NCBI RefSeq assembly: GCF_041146795.1
Contig: NC_135167.1
Coordinates: forward strand, 4,864,454-4,928,453
Direction of reading: 5' to 3'
Origin: Maylandia zebra
Lineage: Eukaryota; Chordata; Actinopteri; Cichliformes; Cichlidae
Length of the DNA: 64,000 nt
Every line of letters starts with the position of its first letter. Positions within the stretch are counted from its first letter, which is position 1. The notes beneath the pieces were generated by a model. It was not told the origin of the DNA. It saw nothing but the letters and a program-made list of their open reading frames with translations, and did no database searches. The position numbers and the translations under genes were made by a program. Below, in pieces: positions 21,626 to 34,438 of the stretch.

Positions 21626-24600
21626 ATGTTGACCGTACTTCTTTTGCTACTGCTGCACGAATCACTGGCTGACCAAGGTATGAATGTCTGTTTTGTTTGC
21701 TCACTCATAGGAATTTATATTTATTTATTATTTATTTATGTATCTATTTATTTATCTAACATTTTTGTGCAGTCTTCAAAAAATAACACAAATACAAATT
21801 GGATTTAAAATTCTGGTTCTCACCACTTATTTCTGTGGAATATTTTTTTTAATTTACCTCATATTTTATATTTTCTTCCATTTTTTCTGCGTTGTCGTGT
21901 ATAAGACCTCATGTTTACATGAAGCTGTTATACCAACCACAAAGATAATTTGTAACACACGATTCAGAAAAATTATATTATTTTATAATCTTACAATATA
22001 TAGCACCTTGTGGCGACTGTTGCTGTGATGCTGTACTACTTGTTCCTATGTAAAACATTAAAGTTCTAGGAGATTTAGAGGGAGCAAGAACTGCAATCAA
22101 GCTCTATTTACAGTTTTTGCTATAACTTGCCTGGAAATTTGTTCTAACTGGCAACAGTTTTTTCACATCTCTGTGGAGGAATTTTGGCCCTTTTTCTTTG
22201 CAGAACTGATGAGTAAATTGGAGCGGGAGATTGAGAGACAGATTGGGGCTGCAGCTGCAATGATGTGGATGCTGTATCAATCTGTTGTGGTAAAAGGAGA
22301 ACTGAGCATAAAAGCGATACTCTTATTTACCAATCAATCTATGTGCCTCCTCTCACATATGGTCACATTAGGTGTGACCAGCCGCTCACCAGCCTCTGTT
22401 GGCCTCACCAGCTGTTGTTTATCCGGGGCCTTGAAGTGGAGAGGGTGAGCAGCTTTAGGTACCTGAGCGTCTACATCTTTGAGGACCTCACCTGGACCTG
22501 GAAAATTTGGTATGTCGGCCAAGATCCTCAGCAGGTTCTGCAGCTGCATTGTGGAGAGCACACTGACAAGCTGCATCACTGCATGGTACAGCAGCACTAC
22601 TGCCATGGACCGCAAACACCTGCAGAGAGTGATAACAACTGCTTGGAAGATCACTGCTGTCACTGCAGAGCACTTACCATCGCAGAGCCCAGAGGAGAGC
22701 TGCCTCCATCCCCAAAGACCCCCCACACCCCCAACACGGGCTGTTCACACTTCTGCCATTGGCATGGAGGTTCAGAAGTCTGATATCCAGAACATCTATA
22801 CTCAACAACTCTTTCTTCCCCATTGCCATCAGACTCTTGAACATCTGACCTATTTTTGACCAGTAATAATAATGTTTTGCACATCAGGCTGCATATTAAG
22901 CTATAGCTCTTTTGCACACATCTCTGTTTCACACTTCAATATTTTGTCTCCTTTTCTGTACTTTTGTACTATTTGTATTTTATCTGTTCTATTTCTGTTG
23001 TCTATATTAACCGGCATCTGAGGGTGGACAGCAAAGAAAAAAATTCATTGCACAGAGAAATGCCTTTCCCCCCCCTTTGGACACGTGACAATAAACACTT
23101 TGAATCTTGAAAAATGAAAAAATAGAGTGCACTATACAGGTCATCGGATGTTCAAGATGGGCTTTACATCTTCCAACAACTGCTCACACTGTCAAGGCAA
23201 TACACCAGACAATTACATCCACGCTCTTTGGTTCTGTCCACCAGTGCAAAAGTTTTGGCGCGAGATATGTGAAGACTTATCAAAGTGTCTGAAATGTAAC
23301 ATTCCAACTTCCCCCTTAGTGTGTCTACTGGGCAGCTTAGATAATGTCACTTCAGAAAAGAATATAGCCCATATGATCTTCACTGCCCTATGCATAGCCA
23401 AGAAAACAGTCCTCATGAACTGGAAAAATAAAAATAATCTTAATTCTAACCAATATAGAAATTATCTATTAGATTACATTAGTCTTGACACAGCCTCTGC
23501 CACCACATTAGATCAATTGCTCTGGGCCCCTTTTATCAGCTCCATCACCTAGTGGGGGTGGGGGGTCATAGTTTGGTCCCGCCTTCACTGTTGTGATTGG
23601 TGTGGGGGTAGGGACAGGCTTAGGGCGTCGGGGGGTTCCTGGGAGGCATCTTCCTTGGGGGGCTCAACCCGGGGTAGCGGTCACGTCCGGTTGGGGGCTC
23701 TGTTGGCTCTCAGGTGACTGTTTCCTCGCGGCTGCGTGCAGCGGGGCTAGGGGAGGGTCTGTGCTGACGGACGTGGGTTACTGACCTGGCAACCTAGCTG
23801 CCCCTGGGTGGGTCCGGGATGGGTGTGAGGTTCTGGGGGCGCTCCGTCTCTGGGCTGGGGCCCGGGCCGGGCCTCGGGGGCTTGGGTCCTGGTTGGTGTG
23901 CTGCCGGGGTTGTGGGCGGGTGGGTGCATGGGGGCCCGGCCCTGGAGCAGGGTGCCGCCGGTGCGTCGAGCCGCCTGGGGGGCTCTTCAACTGGTGGGGG
24001 GGATGGTCACATCTTGCAGGAGCTTTCTTCTCTTCAGGAACTCTCTGCAGGAGGGGGAGATACAGGAGAGGTGGAGGAAGATCTCAGCCTGGGCGTTTAC
24101 TGTCTTATGTAGTCTGGAAGATGTGTGGATGGTGGGGTGGGTGCAGTTTTCTCTGTGGTGGGGTTGGGTGGACTGTCCAGGGCTCTGTGGAGCCGGAGGG
24201 CGCTACTGCACTGACCCCCCTTCCCTGGCGGGTCGCGGAGGGTGGGAGTGCCTACTGGGGTCAGCGGGGGAGCTGGCCCCAGGGAGGGGTTACCTGCCCC
24301 TCCCTTCCTTCCCTCCCCATCTCCAGCTGCCTCCCTCTTCCCGCTCCTCCACAACCACCCACACATGCAGGGCCTTGGAGTGGGGGTATGTCACCAGGGT
24401 GCAGAGGAGGCTACCCCCCCCCTGTCCCCTTCTGGCTGCCTCTGCCTCAATTTTATCCCACAACTTAGACATTCACATTATTCACACTCTCATTACACAT
24501 ACATATAGGATCTTGGGGGTGGGCACAATCACGGAGTCCAAATTACCATCAGGGTGTATACCTCACCCCTGACGTCGTTGCCCACCTCTCAATTTTAAAT

Positions 24601-27600
24601 ACACTTAGTCATTGAGGGCTAGCAGGAGGGACTATGCGCTTACCTGCTGCTCCTTGGCAGGTAGCTCCATGCCCTCCTGGGTTTTAATTACACCTTAGAA
24701 CACACATGCATCAACATTACAATGAGCGGGTGGAGGGAGGTTTGGAGTCTTCTCCCACTCCCATTCTCTGCGGCCTGCTGGAGCGGGAGGGCTAGTAGGA
24801 GGAGTTGGCCGTCCGACTGCGGTCTGGGGTGTGGGGCCTCCCTGCTGCTGCGGAGTCGGGGTGGTCTGCCTCTCCCCACCGCAGGGAAAAGGGTAACACC
24901 ACCTGGGTCTGGGTGCAATTCCCCCCTCCAGGGGCAAGGGTACCTAGACCCGGTTTGTAGAGTACGCTTGGGGAGTGTGATCGTGTGTACAGCGTCTCTT
25001 TATGTCTGTCTCCACGTTGGTTAAGTGTGGAGTAAGTGCATATGAGAGCATGAGGGTGGGAATGGATGTTTGTGTCTGTGTGTGCCTGTATGTCTGTGTC
25101 TATATGTCAGGTTGGGTATCAGACGCCACCTCTCTGGGGACACCTCAGGCCCTCCAAGGTTTGGAGGCCTATCTCCACCCACCACCACTTCCCCTGCCGG
25201 TGGCGGACTCCCTCAGGTGTCGGTGTGTTGGTGGTTCTTTGTGTCTGGGGGTGGGCGTCCGGGTACACACCGGCTCACTCCTTGGCGGCCGCTTGTCGGG
25301 GCCTGGGGCCTGGGGCTCGCTCGGGCCCCCTTTGGAGGTGGGGTGCCCCCGGCCTCTCGGCCTGGGGCTCGGTCACTCAGGCACAGCTGGGGGCCGGCGG
25401 AGCTCACGGGCGCATCACTGCAACTCCCCCTGACTTCTGCTCCGCGGCTGCTGGGCGAGCCCTCATCTGGGACTCTCCTCAGCTCTTACTGGAACAGTGG
25501 CGCGGCTGCCCCTCTGTTGGTCTTCCATGGTCTCTTGTGTTCTGGGGGCCTCTGGATGTCTGGAGTTTTGATCTCCTCCATACCCGCTTCACACCCTGGA
25601 GGACGGGGCTGTGGCCCCCCCACACTCCCTAGCAGATCATTACATGGAGAAACCTTTGGAATGCAAGCATGCTGATCCACACAGGTATGCACACATGGGT
25701 ATTCACAGACGCGGACTAAAGCTTTCTTGGCTGCTGCCTCAAAGCACACTGTGCGCTGTCTATCTTGCGTGCTGCACAATATCGTTTATTATTTAGTAAA
25801 TATTGATATCTATGACTAGCTAGTTTATTGTGATGGTGCTTTGTTTTCTCTATTATTATGTTGCTCTTTGTTGTTTGCTGTCTCCTCTGTTTGTTTTTTT
25901 TGTTTGTTTGTTTTTTTTTCTCCATACAGGTGACCCAGGAGTTCTTTTTTTTTTTTTCTCTCTCTTCCCCCCCCCTCTCACCGTCTCTTCTCCCCTTTGG
26001 TTTTCTTTCTTTCTCTCCCCCTCTTTCTCTCATTCATTCCCCCTGTCCTATTTATAAAAAAAAAAAAAAAAAAAAAAAAAGACAAAGGATGAACTGAAGC
26101 TCTGCCATCACGTAATGTCGCATACTGCTGTTTCTGATGTCATTTAAGAAAAAAGAAAAAAAAAAAGAAAAAAACTGTGAAATCAGGGAGGGGGCTTAAA
26201 CTTTTTCACAGCACTATATGTGTACTACTTGGTCTCTCTGGAATAGTTGCTCTTAACTTAACCCTGACTGAATATGTGTAAGTTTATGTGAGTTACATCT
26301 TTTTTTTGTCTTCTGTGTCTGTGCACAGTGTGCCTCACCATTTCTACTTACACCACTGAAATTAATGGAACTAATGTAAACATCACTGAACATCAAAGTA
26401 CGGTGGACTGTCAGATGCACTGTCAGACTTCCTGCGTCTTTCTATGCATCCCTGGAGAAAAGGCATGGTTCAATGGTACGTCTTACTGCTTGGATGTTAA
26501 GCCTGAAACAACACCTGAAAATGGAACAATTTATCAACTGGGAAAATGTAAGTGTGCTGAAATCTAGTCTGATTAGGATAGAAATTGTTCTGCCGAACTG
26601 CTGATTCACAGCCATTCCCACTTGTCCTCTCTTTTTCTTAATCTCTTTCGTGTCTCTTTTCCAGATCACACTTGCTACCTGTACCCATGCCTGAACAGTT
26701 CCATCTTGCGACTGATTGATTCACTGGATTATAAACAGAAAAACTTGATAACACTCTTCAACATAAGAAACTCGTGTTTGAACCTTTTCAATAATAATCA
26801 AAAACTCAAGTGGACCTTTATAAAGTAAGTAGGAGTCCTGCAGCAGGCACTCCTGCACATGCTGTTGAGTAGGCACATGTATTTGTCTTTTTTTCCTTTG
26901 TTCTATTTTTTCCCTTTAGTACTGTTAATCTTTAGCCCTGTGACCAAAATTGCTCACAGGATGGTTGATCCATCAATTTGGGTCAGACTGAGACATCTTA
27001 ATGACAGTCGGGTCACCTTGGCACAAATTTTCGTGCCTTCACGTCACACTAGCATTTGTGGTTGCCAAATGCTAGTTCATTTAATGCAAATGTATAAATC
27101 TGATTGCAGAAGATGTTCTTTCATTTGCAAACATGTGGATTTTATTTCTGCAGTGAAGAAAGAAAGGCCATCCATACCCTCATAAATAACACCCAGACTG
27201 AGGCTGCATTGTCCAGTACCTACAACCAGCAGTACTTGTCTCTGAATGTGATCAACATCAGCAAGGCCCCAGTGAATTCCATAGTGGAAATAGAAGCTCC
27301 CCAGGTACACAAGCCAGATGTTGATGAAAAACACAAGGGAATAATATGGACTCAGATAGCATGACAGTGGTTGTTTAAAAGTATTGTCTTTGATCTAGTT
27401 ACTTATACTGTATGCTTGATTAAAACTACCCTTAAATTGTTCTGCAGAAGGATATAAATGGACTTTTTTTCCCCATCCACTGTTAGCTGCACCCTCAGAA
27501 CCATTCATTCATCCCTAAGATTTGGCTGCCTGTCGATGCTCTAAAGACCATCCCAGAGGAGAAGAGGATTATTGGCTTGGTCAGCTTCATGTATCACGAC

Positions 27601-30600
27601 CATTTCCAAGTATATCCTAAATCTTTTATACTATTTCAATATCTTTTGATGAACTTTTTTATATTCTCAGTCATGAGCATTATCCCCATTTAAAACAAAT
27701 TATGTACATAAAACATTTGTATTTATACCATATAATAATGGTCTTTATTTCCTCTCTTACTGTACATTCCTTTGTTAGTTTGATCAGGAAAAGATTTTAT
27801 CAGTGGTTCTCAGGATAGAGGTGCTGGGGGAAGAGCGCCTCAGAAATCTGGCTTCTCCAATCAAGATGACCTTTAGAGTTAAAACAGACAAAGGTCAACT
27901 GGATGTAAGTCTGTTTGTACGGAAATGTTTATTCTTTTAGTTATTGAAAATTTGTAATCGGATTATGGTTCCACGGTGTAATGGTTTACATATTTGTCCA
28001 ACATGTCAAAAGTCCCTTTGATGCTGTGGCAGTAAAGGCATCTAGCATAACAGTCTGTCAGATCAAACATGCAGTTCCTCCTTGTGATTAAGGGAGCAAC
28101 TGAGATCACTGTGTCTGATAATCTCGGTGTCTGTTGCCTAATCATACACTGAACCACTAAATTGTGCAACACTAAATGTTCTGGCTCATAAAAAGGGGAA
28201 AAAAGATGTGACTTGATTTCATCATCATCATAAGTTTTATAGAACTTTTCTTTTACTAGTTTTATTCTGTTTAAGAAGCTTAATTGACTTTGCATTATTA
28301 ACATTTTTCTAATTTTACAGAATGACTCACAGTTAGTCTGTCACTATTTTGATGAATTTGATGAAAATGGTAAGTATATATCAGTTTTATTGGTTACTTC
28401 AAGATGAACACCAAAGTAATGAGATTGGACACATTAATATTTTTTTACCTAATTATTTGTTAACTGACAATTTGGGGAATCTTTAACTACTGGCTTGATT
28501 TATTTACGCTATATTGGCTTTATAAACATGGTGTTTTAAAACTCCTGTAGTTTGGTGTAAGTAAATGGATCTTTGTACGTGAATTAGGACATGTAGTGTA
28601 ATAGACACAGTGCAACATTGCTGCAGAGACAAGCATAACTGTATTTTGATGCAGTCGTTGTAACCTCTAATCTAATCTTTTGTTGAGAGCTTCCTGTTTT
28701 ATTTCTGCATGTTCTTCCTGGGGAGGGGGGTGTTTCTATTCAGTACTCTAACCTCTTTGTACACTCATTTCTACTACACTCATTTCTACTACAAACACAC
28801 CGTTCTGCCCTGCTTCATAGATTGAAACTCGCCCAAAATGCCGCGGCTCGCCTTCTAACTGGTACTGGTAGGCTTGAGTTTATCACCCCAATTCTCTCTG
28901 GCTTCCACTGGCTTCCAATTAAATACCGCATTGATTTCAAAATCCTACTGCTCACCTCTAAAGCCGTAAATGATATCGCACCTAGCTACTTTATTGATCT
29001 CCTCAGTGTGTATATTCCCAGTAGAACACTGAGATCATCTGACCAATTTCTCTTGGTGCATCCTAGGTCACAGCTGAAAACCAGAGGTGACCGTGCCTTC
29101 GCTTCAGTCGCACCTAACCTCTGGAACAACCTCCCTCATGCTATTCGCTCGTCTGACTAAAGCCAGACCTTCAAGTCTCGATTGAAAACCCACCTTTTTA
29201 GTTTAGCCTTCCCGGCTTCCTAGAGCATGCCTTTTAAGTGTACTTTCTTGCCCTCCCATTTTCCTCTTTTGCTTATATTGTTTTATCAATTTTATCTTTA
29301 AGTCTTACTTGCTTATCTGCGTACTTGTATGCTTGGTTAATCAATGCCTCCCACCTGCTAGCTTATCTGCTTTTGTATTTTGCTACTGTTTTATTGGATT
29401 TTGTGAAGCACTTTGGTGTATCTCTGGTTTTAAATGTACTATACAAAAGTTGTATTGTATTGTATTTCGTCTCTAGATGTGGATGTGTGGATCCACATCT
29501 GTGGATGTGCATCCTCAGTTAGGCCTGTGATGGACTGGCGGCCTGCCCCACATTCTATCTCTTGCCTTTTAAAAATTTTGCATATGCTTAAGTGAAGTTA
29601 AGAAAGCAGTAATGAAAAGGCACTGATGTATAGATTACTGCACTTAAAATAGGAAACTGTTCAAGTACAAAGAACGAAGTTTTACTTATTTTTTAGGCTC
29701 ACCCTGGAAAACTGATGGATGTGAGACTCAAAGCTTCAACCAATCAGATGAACAGGACATTGCGTGCTATTGTGACCATACTACACCGTTTGCTGTTCTT
29801 CTGGTAAGTTGTTCCTGATGAACTTCTTGTTTTTAGCCGCTTTCAGTTTTAAGATATAAGAAAAATAAATCTAATTATAGAGATCTTTATTCAATATGGG
29901 TTCCAGAGGTTAGGTGCGACTGAAAATCCCCTATTTCCTAATTTTCTCACTTGTTTTTAGATATTGGTAAAAGTAAATATGTAAACTACAGACAATTTTC
30001 ATCACTTTTGCAGATAAGAGGTCAAATTGCAGCAGTCCACTGGAAAATATTGTCATACATCAGTTACATAGGCTGCGGTCTGTCAGCTTTCTTTACTGCT
30101 TTGTCTCTTTTGATGTATGCTTTCAGTCGGTATGTATCATAAAATTAGCATGCATAATAATGTGCTTGTCTGTGGACTTCACATATCTGATTGTTTTTTT
30201 ATTTGTCTCCTCTTCAGTAACCACAAACTGGACTACTCACTATCTATTCACGTATCCCTGAGTGGGGCCTTGTTTCTGCTCAATTCATCCTTCCTGCTGA
30301 CTGAGTGGGGAGCTACACTGGACCTAGAGGGTGTGTGTGTGTTTGTTGCAGCATTCATGCATTACTCCTTGCTCTGCAGTTTCACCTGGATGGCCATAGA
30401 GGGACTTCACCTCTATCTAATGCTGATCAAGGTGTTTAACACCTACTACAAACACTACCTACTGAAACTTTCACTTGCGGGTTGGGGTGAGTATTGCAAA
30501 ATTTTCAACGGTATTTACTACATGAGAAAAGAGGAAAGGGTTTATGAGGAAACTTGCACTGAACCAGAGATCATGTAGACAATGGCTGCAATCACTATTG

Positions 30601-33600
30601 AATGTGAAAGTATGGGTAGCTACTAGGGCTGGGTGATATATCAAGTTTTTAAATATATCGATATATTTTTATAAGAGATATTTGATGTGACAATATTGTT
30701 TATATCGATATAGTCTATGCTATGTTATAATTATACTTGTGGAGCTGCAAGTTTACCTCTCTTTCTCCCACTTTTGCCTACGCTACGTTACTCTGACTCC
30801 CCTCTCTACTTCACTGAATTCACTAGCTGGGCCCACGTCCTCATATTAGGTTTGACAAAGTACTGGTAGGTAAAAGTGAATGCTTTGACACGAATTGAGC
30901 TGCGGTTTGGGGAAGGCCTCGAAGGGGACTGGCGATGGCTCCCAGGCCTGGCCGATCCCCATGCACTAAATAGAAATGAGGAAGTTAAAGAATTGAGAAC
31001 AAGGAGGGAGGGAGGGAGGGAGGGTGAGGCACGTAAACAACGATCAACTGCTTGCAAGAAAACCATTAATCAGCATATGAACATTAACTGATGCTACTGA
31101 AGTGAAGCAGAGCAAAGTTACAGAGGTTTTATTAGAGAGCGAAGCAAGTGAATAATGCAGAAAACAGAGCGTTTTAGACGGGAAACAATTCCTGAGAGAG
31201 AGAGAGAGCTCTGCACTAAGCATGATTTTATCATGGTGGAAGCAAAACAGCAAAAGTCAGAGGGAATTCATGACGATGTTTATGTGAAGCGAAATGTGAA
31301 GCGATCTTCTTTTGCTGCTGGTTCAGTCAATATTGTTTGGAGAGAGATAAAAACCTGCAGCATCAGAATCGAGCGCAAAAAGGACGTAAACACAAAGCTT
31401 TCGGCTTTCAGCCCCGACGGCGTGTCCATGCCCGTGCTGTCAGGTGAGAAAGGCGACATCTCACTGATTCTGATCAGTCGGTGGGTCCGCGTTTTGTGTT
31501 TACATCTTTGTGCAGAATCCCTGTACCTGCTGTCGTTTACTGTTTTAGCTGTTTGGTGGTTGTTGAAGTTTTTTGATGTTTAACCTGAGATTCAGGCGTT
31601 TCGAGCAAAATAAATGTATATTTAAAATTCGATTCAGCATTTTAATAAATCGATATCACGCTATCCAAGCTAGAATCGATTTTAATCAATAAATCGATAA
31701 TCAAAACCCACCCCTAATCCCGACTAAAGGCTGGAGGACTAATAGTATTTTCACCATTTACAACAGCGCCATAAAGTGCAAAATGAAGACTGTGTGAAAC
31801 TGCGTGCTGTAGACCGCAAAGTCTCCCAGCCTCCTGCCCCGAAACAAACCACCTTACCAAACTCGTATACCGTATTTTTCGGACTATAAGCTTACACTAA
31901 AATCCTTTCATTTTCTCAAAAATCGATAGTGCGCCTTATTTATAAATTCTGGTTGTGCTTACTGACCACGGACCGCTTTTATGTGGTACACAGCACTCAG
32001 AAATCTGTCAAAAATGTTTTAGTACGACTTTGTTAAGCTACATTGCTGCACCACTTGCTGGAATTGTCGGAGCATTACGGCTACCGTAGTCAGGAGCCTC
32101 GCAGAGTGATACGTACTGTGCTTCAACGTAATATTGCCATATTGTGTGTGTATAAGGACCACAAATGACACCTGTTAAGAGACATGATTATGAAGCGGAT
32201 TTCAAACTCAAGGCTGTCAGTCACGCAGTAGAACTTGGGAACAGAGCAGCTGCGAAATCTGTGTGAACCTGCATCGTGAACTACGAACGATTAACCCCTG
32301 TGTTACGTCCCCTGGCTAGTCTAGGGGGTTGAAGGGACGAACATAAAGGTGGATAGTGAAGGAGGAGCCAAGATGGTAACTTTAAAAGGTTTATTTAATG
32401 CTGGTGATGAGATTTGGGTTCAGACTGAGGTATAACTTCAGGGAGAGCCATGGCCAACATAACAAACAAAACATCCCTGATGTAAAAATAAAAGAAACTT
32501 ACCTAACTCCAAAGAAAACAAAATATACAACCTATAACCATAACCTACCTAACAACACATAAACAGGAGAAAACGGGATGTCAAAACAAAAGGCAGCTCT
32601 CCCCTACAAGCAGTCTGAACATGAAAACAACAATGCTCATACAAATCACAAAGGCATGCCAGCCTGTACAGGTATGGCAACCAAAATGGCCAGAGGGCAC
32701 AGAAGCACAGCTCCACAGGCCTTAAGTAGTGCTCTGCTGATTAACAATTAGCCGGACTCTGAGCAGCATCCAATCAGGACAGAGGAGGTGGAGCCTAGAC
32801 GAAACAAAGAGTTAGTAGGGAGAAGAGACATCCTCCTGGGGGATGTAACACCTCTGAGTCAATTGTGAAGTTTGAGCAGAAGCTGAATAACGCGACTGAA
32901 AAAAATCGCACAGTGTATGCCAGCTTAAAGAATATCAATACCAGGCCTAGTAGCCACCCCTTTTGAGATTTCCTTCTACATTCACTGTATGATTAATGAA
33001 CACTGTTAAAATTGAACAACATCTCTTAGAAATATGTCTGACTTCTTCAGACTCACTTGACTGCCAGATTTCCCTAAACTTATGAATGAAGTCTTTCATA
33101 TGCTGGGTGCCTCTTTGATAGTAAATAACTTGGTGTTAAACTGTGTCTGTGTCTTATTGTGTGCTTCTTAGGTATTCCTGCTGTAATTGTGGCAGTCTCT
33201 GTAGGAGTGATGGATTGCAAACAGTTTTATGGAGTTAAACAGATGACCATGGCTGACACCAACCAAACTAGTTCGATGTAAGTAAACCTGCTTTTGGCAA
33301 GACTATAAACTAGCACTATGCGCCTTTAGCAATAGGAATCCAAAACCATGACTGAGTTTGCAGGGCAACCTGTCTGCTACACATGACACAGGCCATGTCC
33401 ACATGAATACGTTTTTATTTGAAAGCGTTTTGGCCTTCCATCCACACTGGCAAATGGAGCATTTTGAAAACACTCTCCAAAGCAGATACATTTGAAAATG
33501 CAGTTTTCACGTCGCAGTGTAGACAACGAACCCGGAGCCTTTTCGAAAACGATGACACATTTTAGTTTTCAAATTTATCCAGGCTAGTGTAGACGTAGCC

Positions 33601-34438
33601 ACGGTGAGAATTTTCATGCCACACAGACATATTTAAAAACCTGCTGAACATTATGTAGTTTTTAATCAGGATAGCAAATAAATTAAATAACGCACTGGAA
33701 AAAATGTTCTTTACAGGATGTTCCTGCCTATTAAAGTAAGATCTGTCTTACAAAGAAGTGCGTACTGCTGAAACCATAAAGTACCAACAACCAAGTTTCA
33801 TATCATTATGAAATTATACTGTTTCTGTTCTTTGTATGCTGGACTGTAGGCAGACTATGCAGCCACAGATTTTGAAACTGTACTTTGACAGCTCTGCCTG
33901 TTTTACAGCTGCTGGATCACTGACGACACCTTCTTCTACTCCTTGAACCTGGTATATTTCACCCTTGTTTTTATCTTTAACACTGGCATTCTCATGGCAG
34001 TGGCTTCTAGCATATGTAAGATGAAACAAGTGTTACAGACTACCTTAAAGACAGGAGCCACAGCTAAGGGGAAATTGTGGGGAGACCGAGAGAGGCTTAA
34101 CGCATCCTGTAAGAGTGGCCTAACATTGTTTGGTCTTACCTGCCTGATGGGTACCACCTGGGGCCTGGCCTTCCTGGGTTCTGGATATATCAACTACCCC
34201 ATTCTCTATCTTTTCTGTATCCTCAACTCCACACAAGGTCAGTTTAGTGGTTTGTGTTTGTGTGCAAGTGATTTGGGCATTTTGTGTCTGATCTGTTCAT
34301 TTGTTTCTCTGGTTTTCTTGATAAGGTTTCTTTATCTTCCTGTGGATTTGTCTGTCAGCAAAGAAGCAGAGAAAGAGGGCTAAGGAGGACCGAACATCTT
34401 CAGCTCCTGTGAGAACTACAGAAATCAAATCTGATTAG
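21626..34438 (+). CDS. Receptor B: adhesion GPCR, ADGRG1/G3/G5-like, 639 aa, 13 exons
   Basis: Coding exons: 21626-21677, 26329-26547, 26665-26824, 27154-27304, 27487-27609, 27779-27904, 28321-28369, 29697-29803, 30014-30129, 30218-30486, 33172-33277, 33909-34237, 34326-34438, all joining in phase. A 16-residue signal peptide precedes a Cys-rich, N-glycosylation-rich segment (exons 2-3, about 11 Cys) that genes A and C lack, then the GAIN region. In the GPS, C302, C317 and C319 and the Trp at 297 are kept, with H321-T322-T323. Cleavage before T323 would expose TPFAVLL, with Pro at agonist position 2. TM3 has FTWMAIEGLHLYLML, TM4 AGWG, TM6 GTTWGLAFL, TM7 FFIFLWICLS. The TM5-TM6 exon is 329 nt, exactly as in gene C. 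The basic tail ends IKSD. Introns carry LINEs, an L1-like insert and a Tigger/LTR nest, yet the frame is open. It acts, by family, as a plasma-membrane adhesion receptor; its ligand is unknown. Confidence 0.92.
22195..23105 (+). mobile_element. LINE fragments in gene B intron 1
   Basis: Two pieces. At 22200-22370 a segment of the VKRELS/TYGH type reads AELMSKLEREIERQIGAAAA. At 22430-23100 the 3-prime part of a reverse transcriptase appears in shifting frames (SSFRYLSVYI, then FGMSAKILSRFCSCIVES). It ends in a 3-prime UTR with GACACGTGACAATAAACACT. Frameshifts and the junction show that both are dead. Confidence 0.7.
23107..26085 (+). mobile_element. L1/Tx1-like LINE 3-prime end with GC-rich UTR and poly(A)
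   Basis: The frame 23127-23552 encodes the C-terminal zinc-knuckle region of an L1-type ORF2 (CSHCQG...ALWFCPPVQKFW, then IAKKTVLMNWKN). About 2.5 kb of very GC-rich, mostly G-rich top-strand sequence follows, turning T/C-rich near 25,900-26,050, then a run of about 26 A at 26058-26083. This is the expected order for the 3-prime end of an L1-type element, in the same direction as gene B. Its base composition stands out sharply from the AT-rich surroundings. Several long overlapping open frames in the UTR are composition effects. Confidence 0.7.
28790..29465 (+). mobile_element. CR1/L2-type LINE 3-prime end in gene B intron 7
   Basis: The frame 28800-29160 gives the LINE C-terminus (LKLAQNAAARLLTGTGR, FHWLPIKYRIDFKILLLT, SYFIDLL, NLWNNLPHAIRSSD). 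A 3-prime UTR follows with GAAGCACTTTGGTGTATCTC and a GTATT repeat tail at 29450-29466. It is truncated at the 5-prime end and interrupted by a stop at 29158. Confidence 0.85.
30624..31715. mobile_element. Non-autonomous DNA transposon (hAT-like) in gene B intron 10
   Basis: The ends TAGGGCTGGGT and ACCCACCCCTA are imperfect inverted repeats. The interior holds the ATATATCGATAT-rich stretches often seen next to this end type in fish. The 142-codon open frame at 31155-31583 has no motif I recognise. No transposase core was seen. Confidence 0.55.
31870..32960 (+). mobile_element. Tigger/pogo-like element, split by an LTR
   Basis: It starts CCGTATTTTTCGGACTATAA, a recognised Tigger-type terminus. 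At 32170-32265 a frame gives KRHDYEADFKLKAV and AVELGNRAAAKSV, like the N-terminal DNA-binding part of pogo-type transposases. The coding sense resumes after the LTR (VKFEQKLNNATEKN, near 32870). Stops show decay. Confidence 0.55.
32301..32850. mobile_element. Solo LTR inside the Tigger-like element
   Basis: 550 bp bounded by TGTTACGTCCCC and GGGGGATGTAACA, an inverted-repeat LTR-type border. Flanking bases CCTG and CCTC match at three of four positions. No internal retroelement sequence is present, so it looks like a recombined solo LTR. Confidence 0.6.
33391..33600. mobile_element. 210-bp MITE in gene B intron 11
   Basis: The ends GGCCATGTCCACATG and AGTGTAGACGTAGCC are imperfect inverted repeats. 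The interior has GTTTTGGCCTTCCATCCACA and CGAAAACGATGACAC, typical of a vertebrate MITE. No coding capacity. Confidence 0.6.

Noticed and set aside
21738..22028. 96-codon hydrophobic open frame in gene B intron 1
   Set aside because: AT-rich, Phe/Ile-rich translation of intron sequence; no receptor exon fits the phase.
23593..25675. Several overlapping open frames of 90-224 codons
   Set aside because: They lie in the GC-rich 3-prime UTR of an L1-like element, overlap in all frames and contain no domain. Few stops are expected from the base composition.
31155..31583. 142-codon open frame in gene B intron 10
   Set aside because: It sits inside a non-autonomous hAT-like element and has no recognisable motif.
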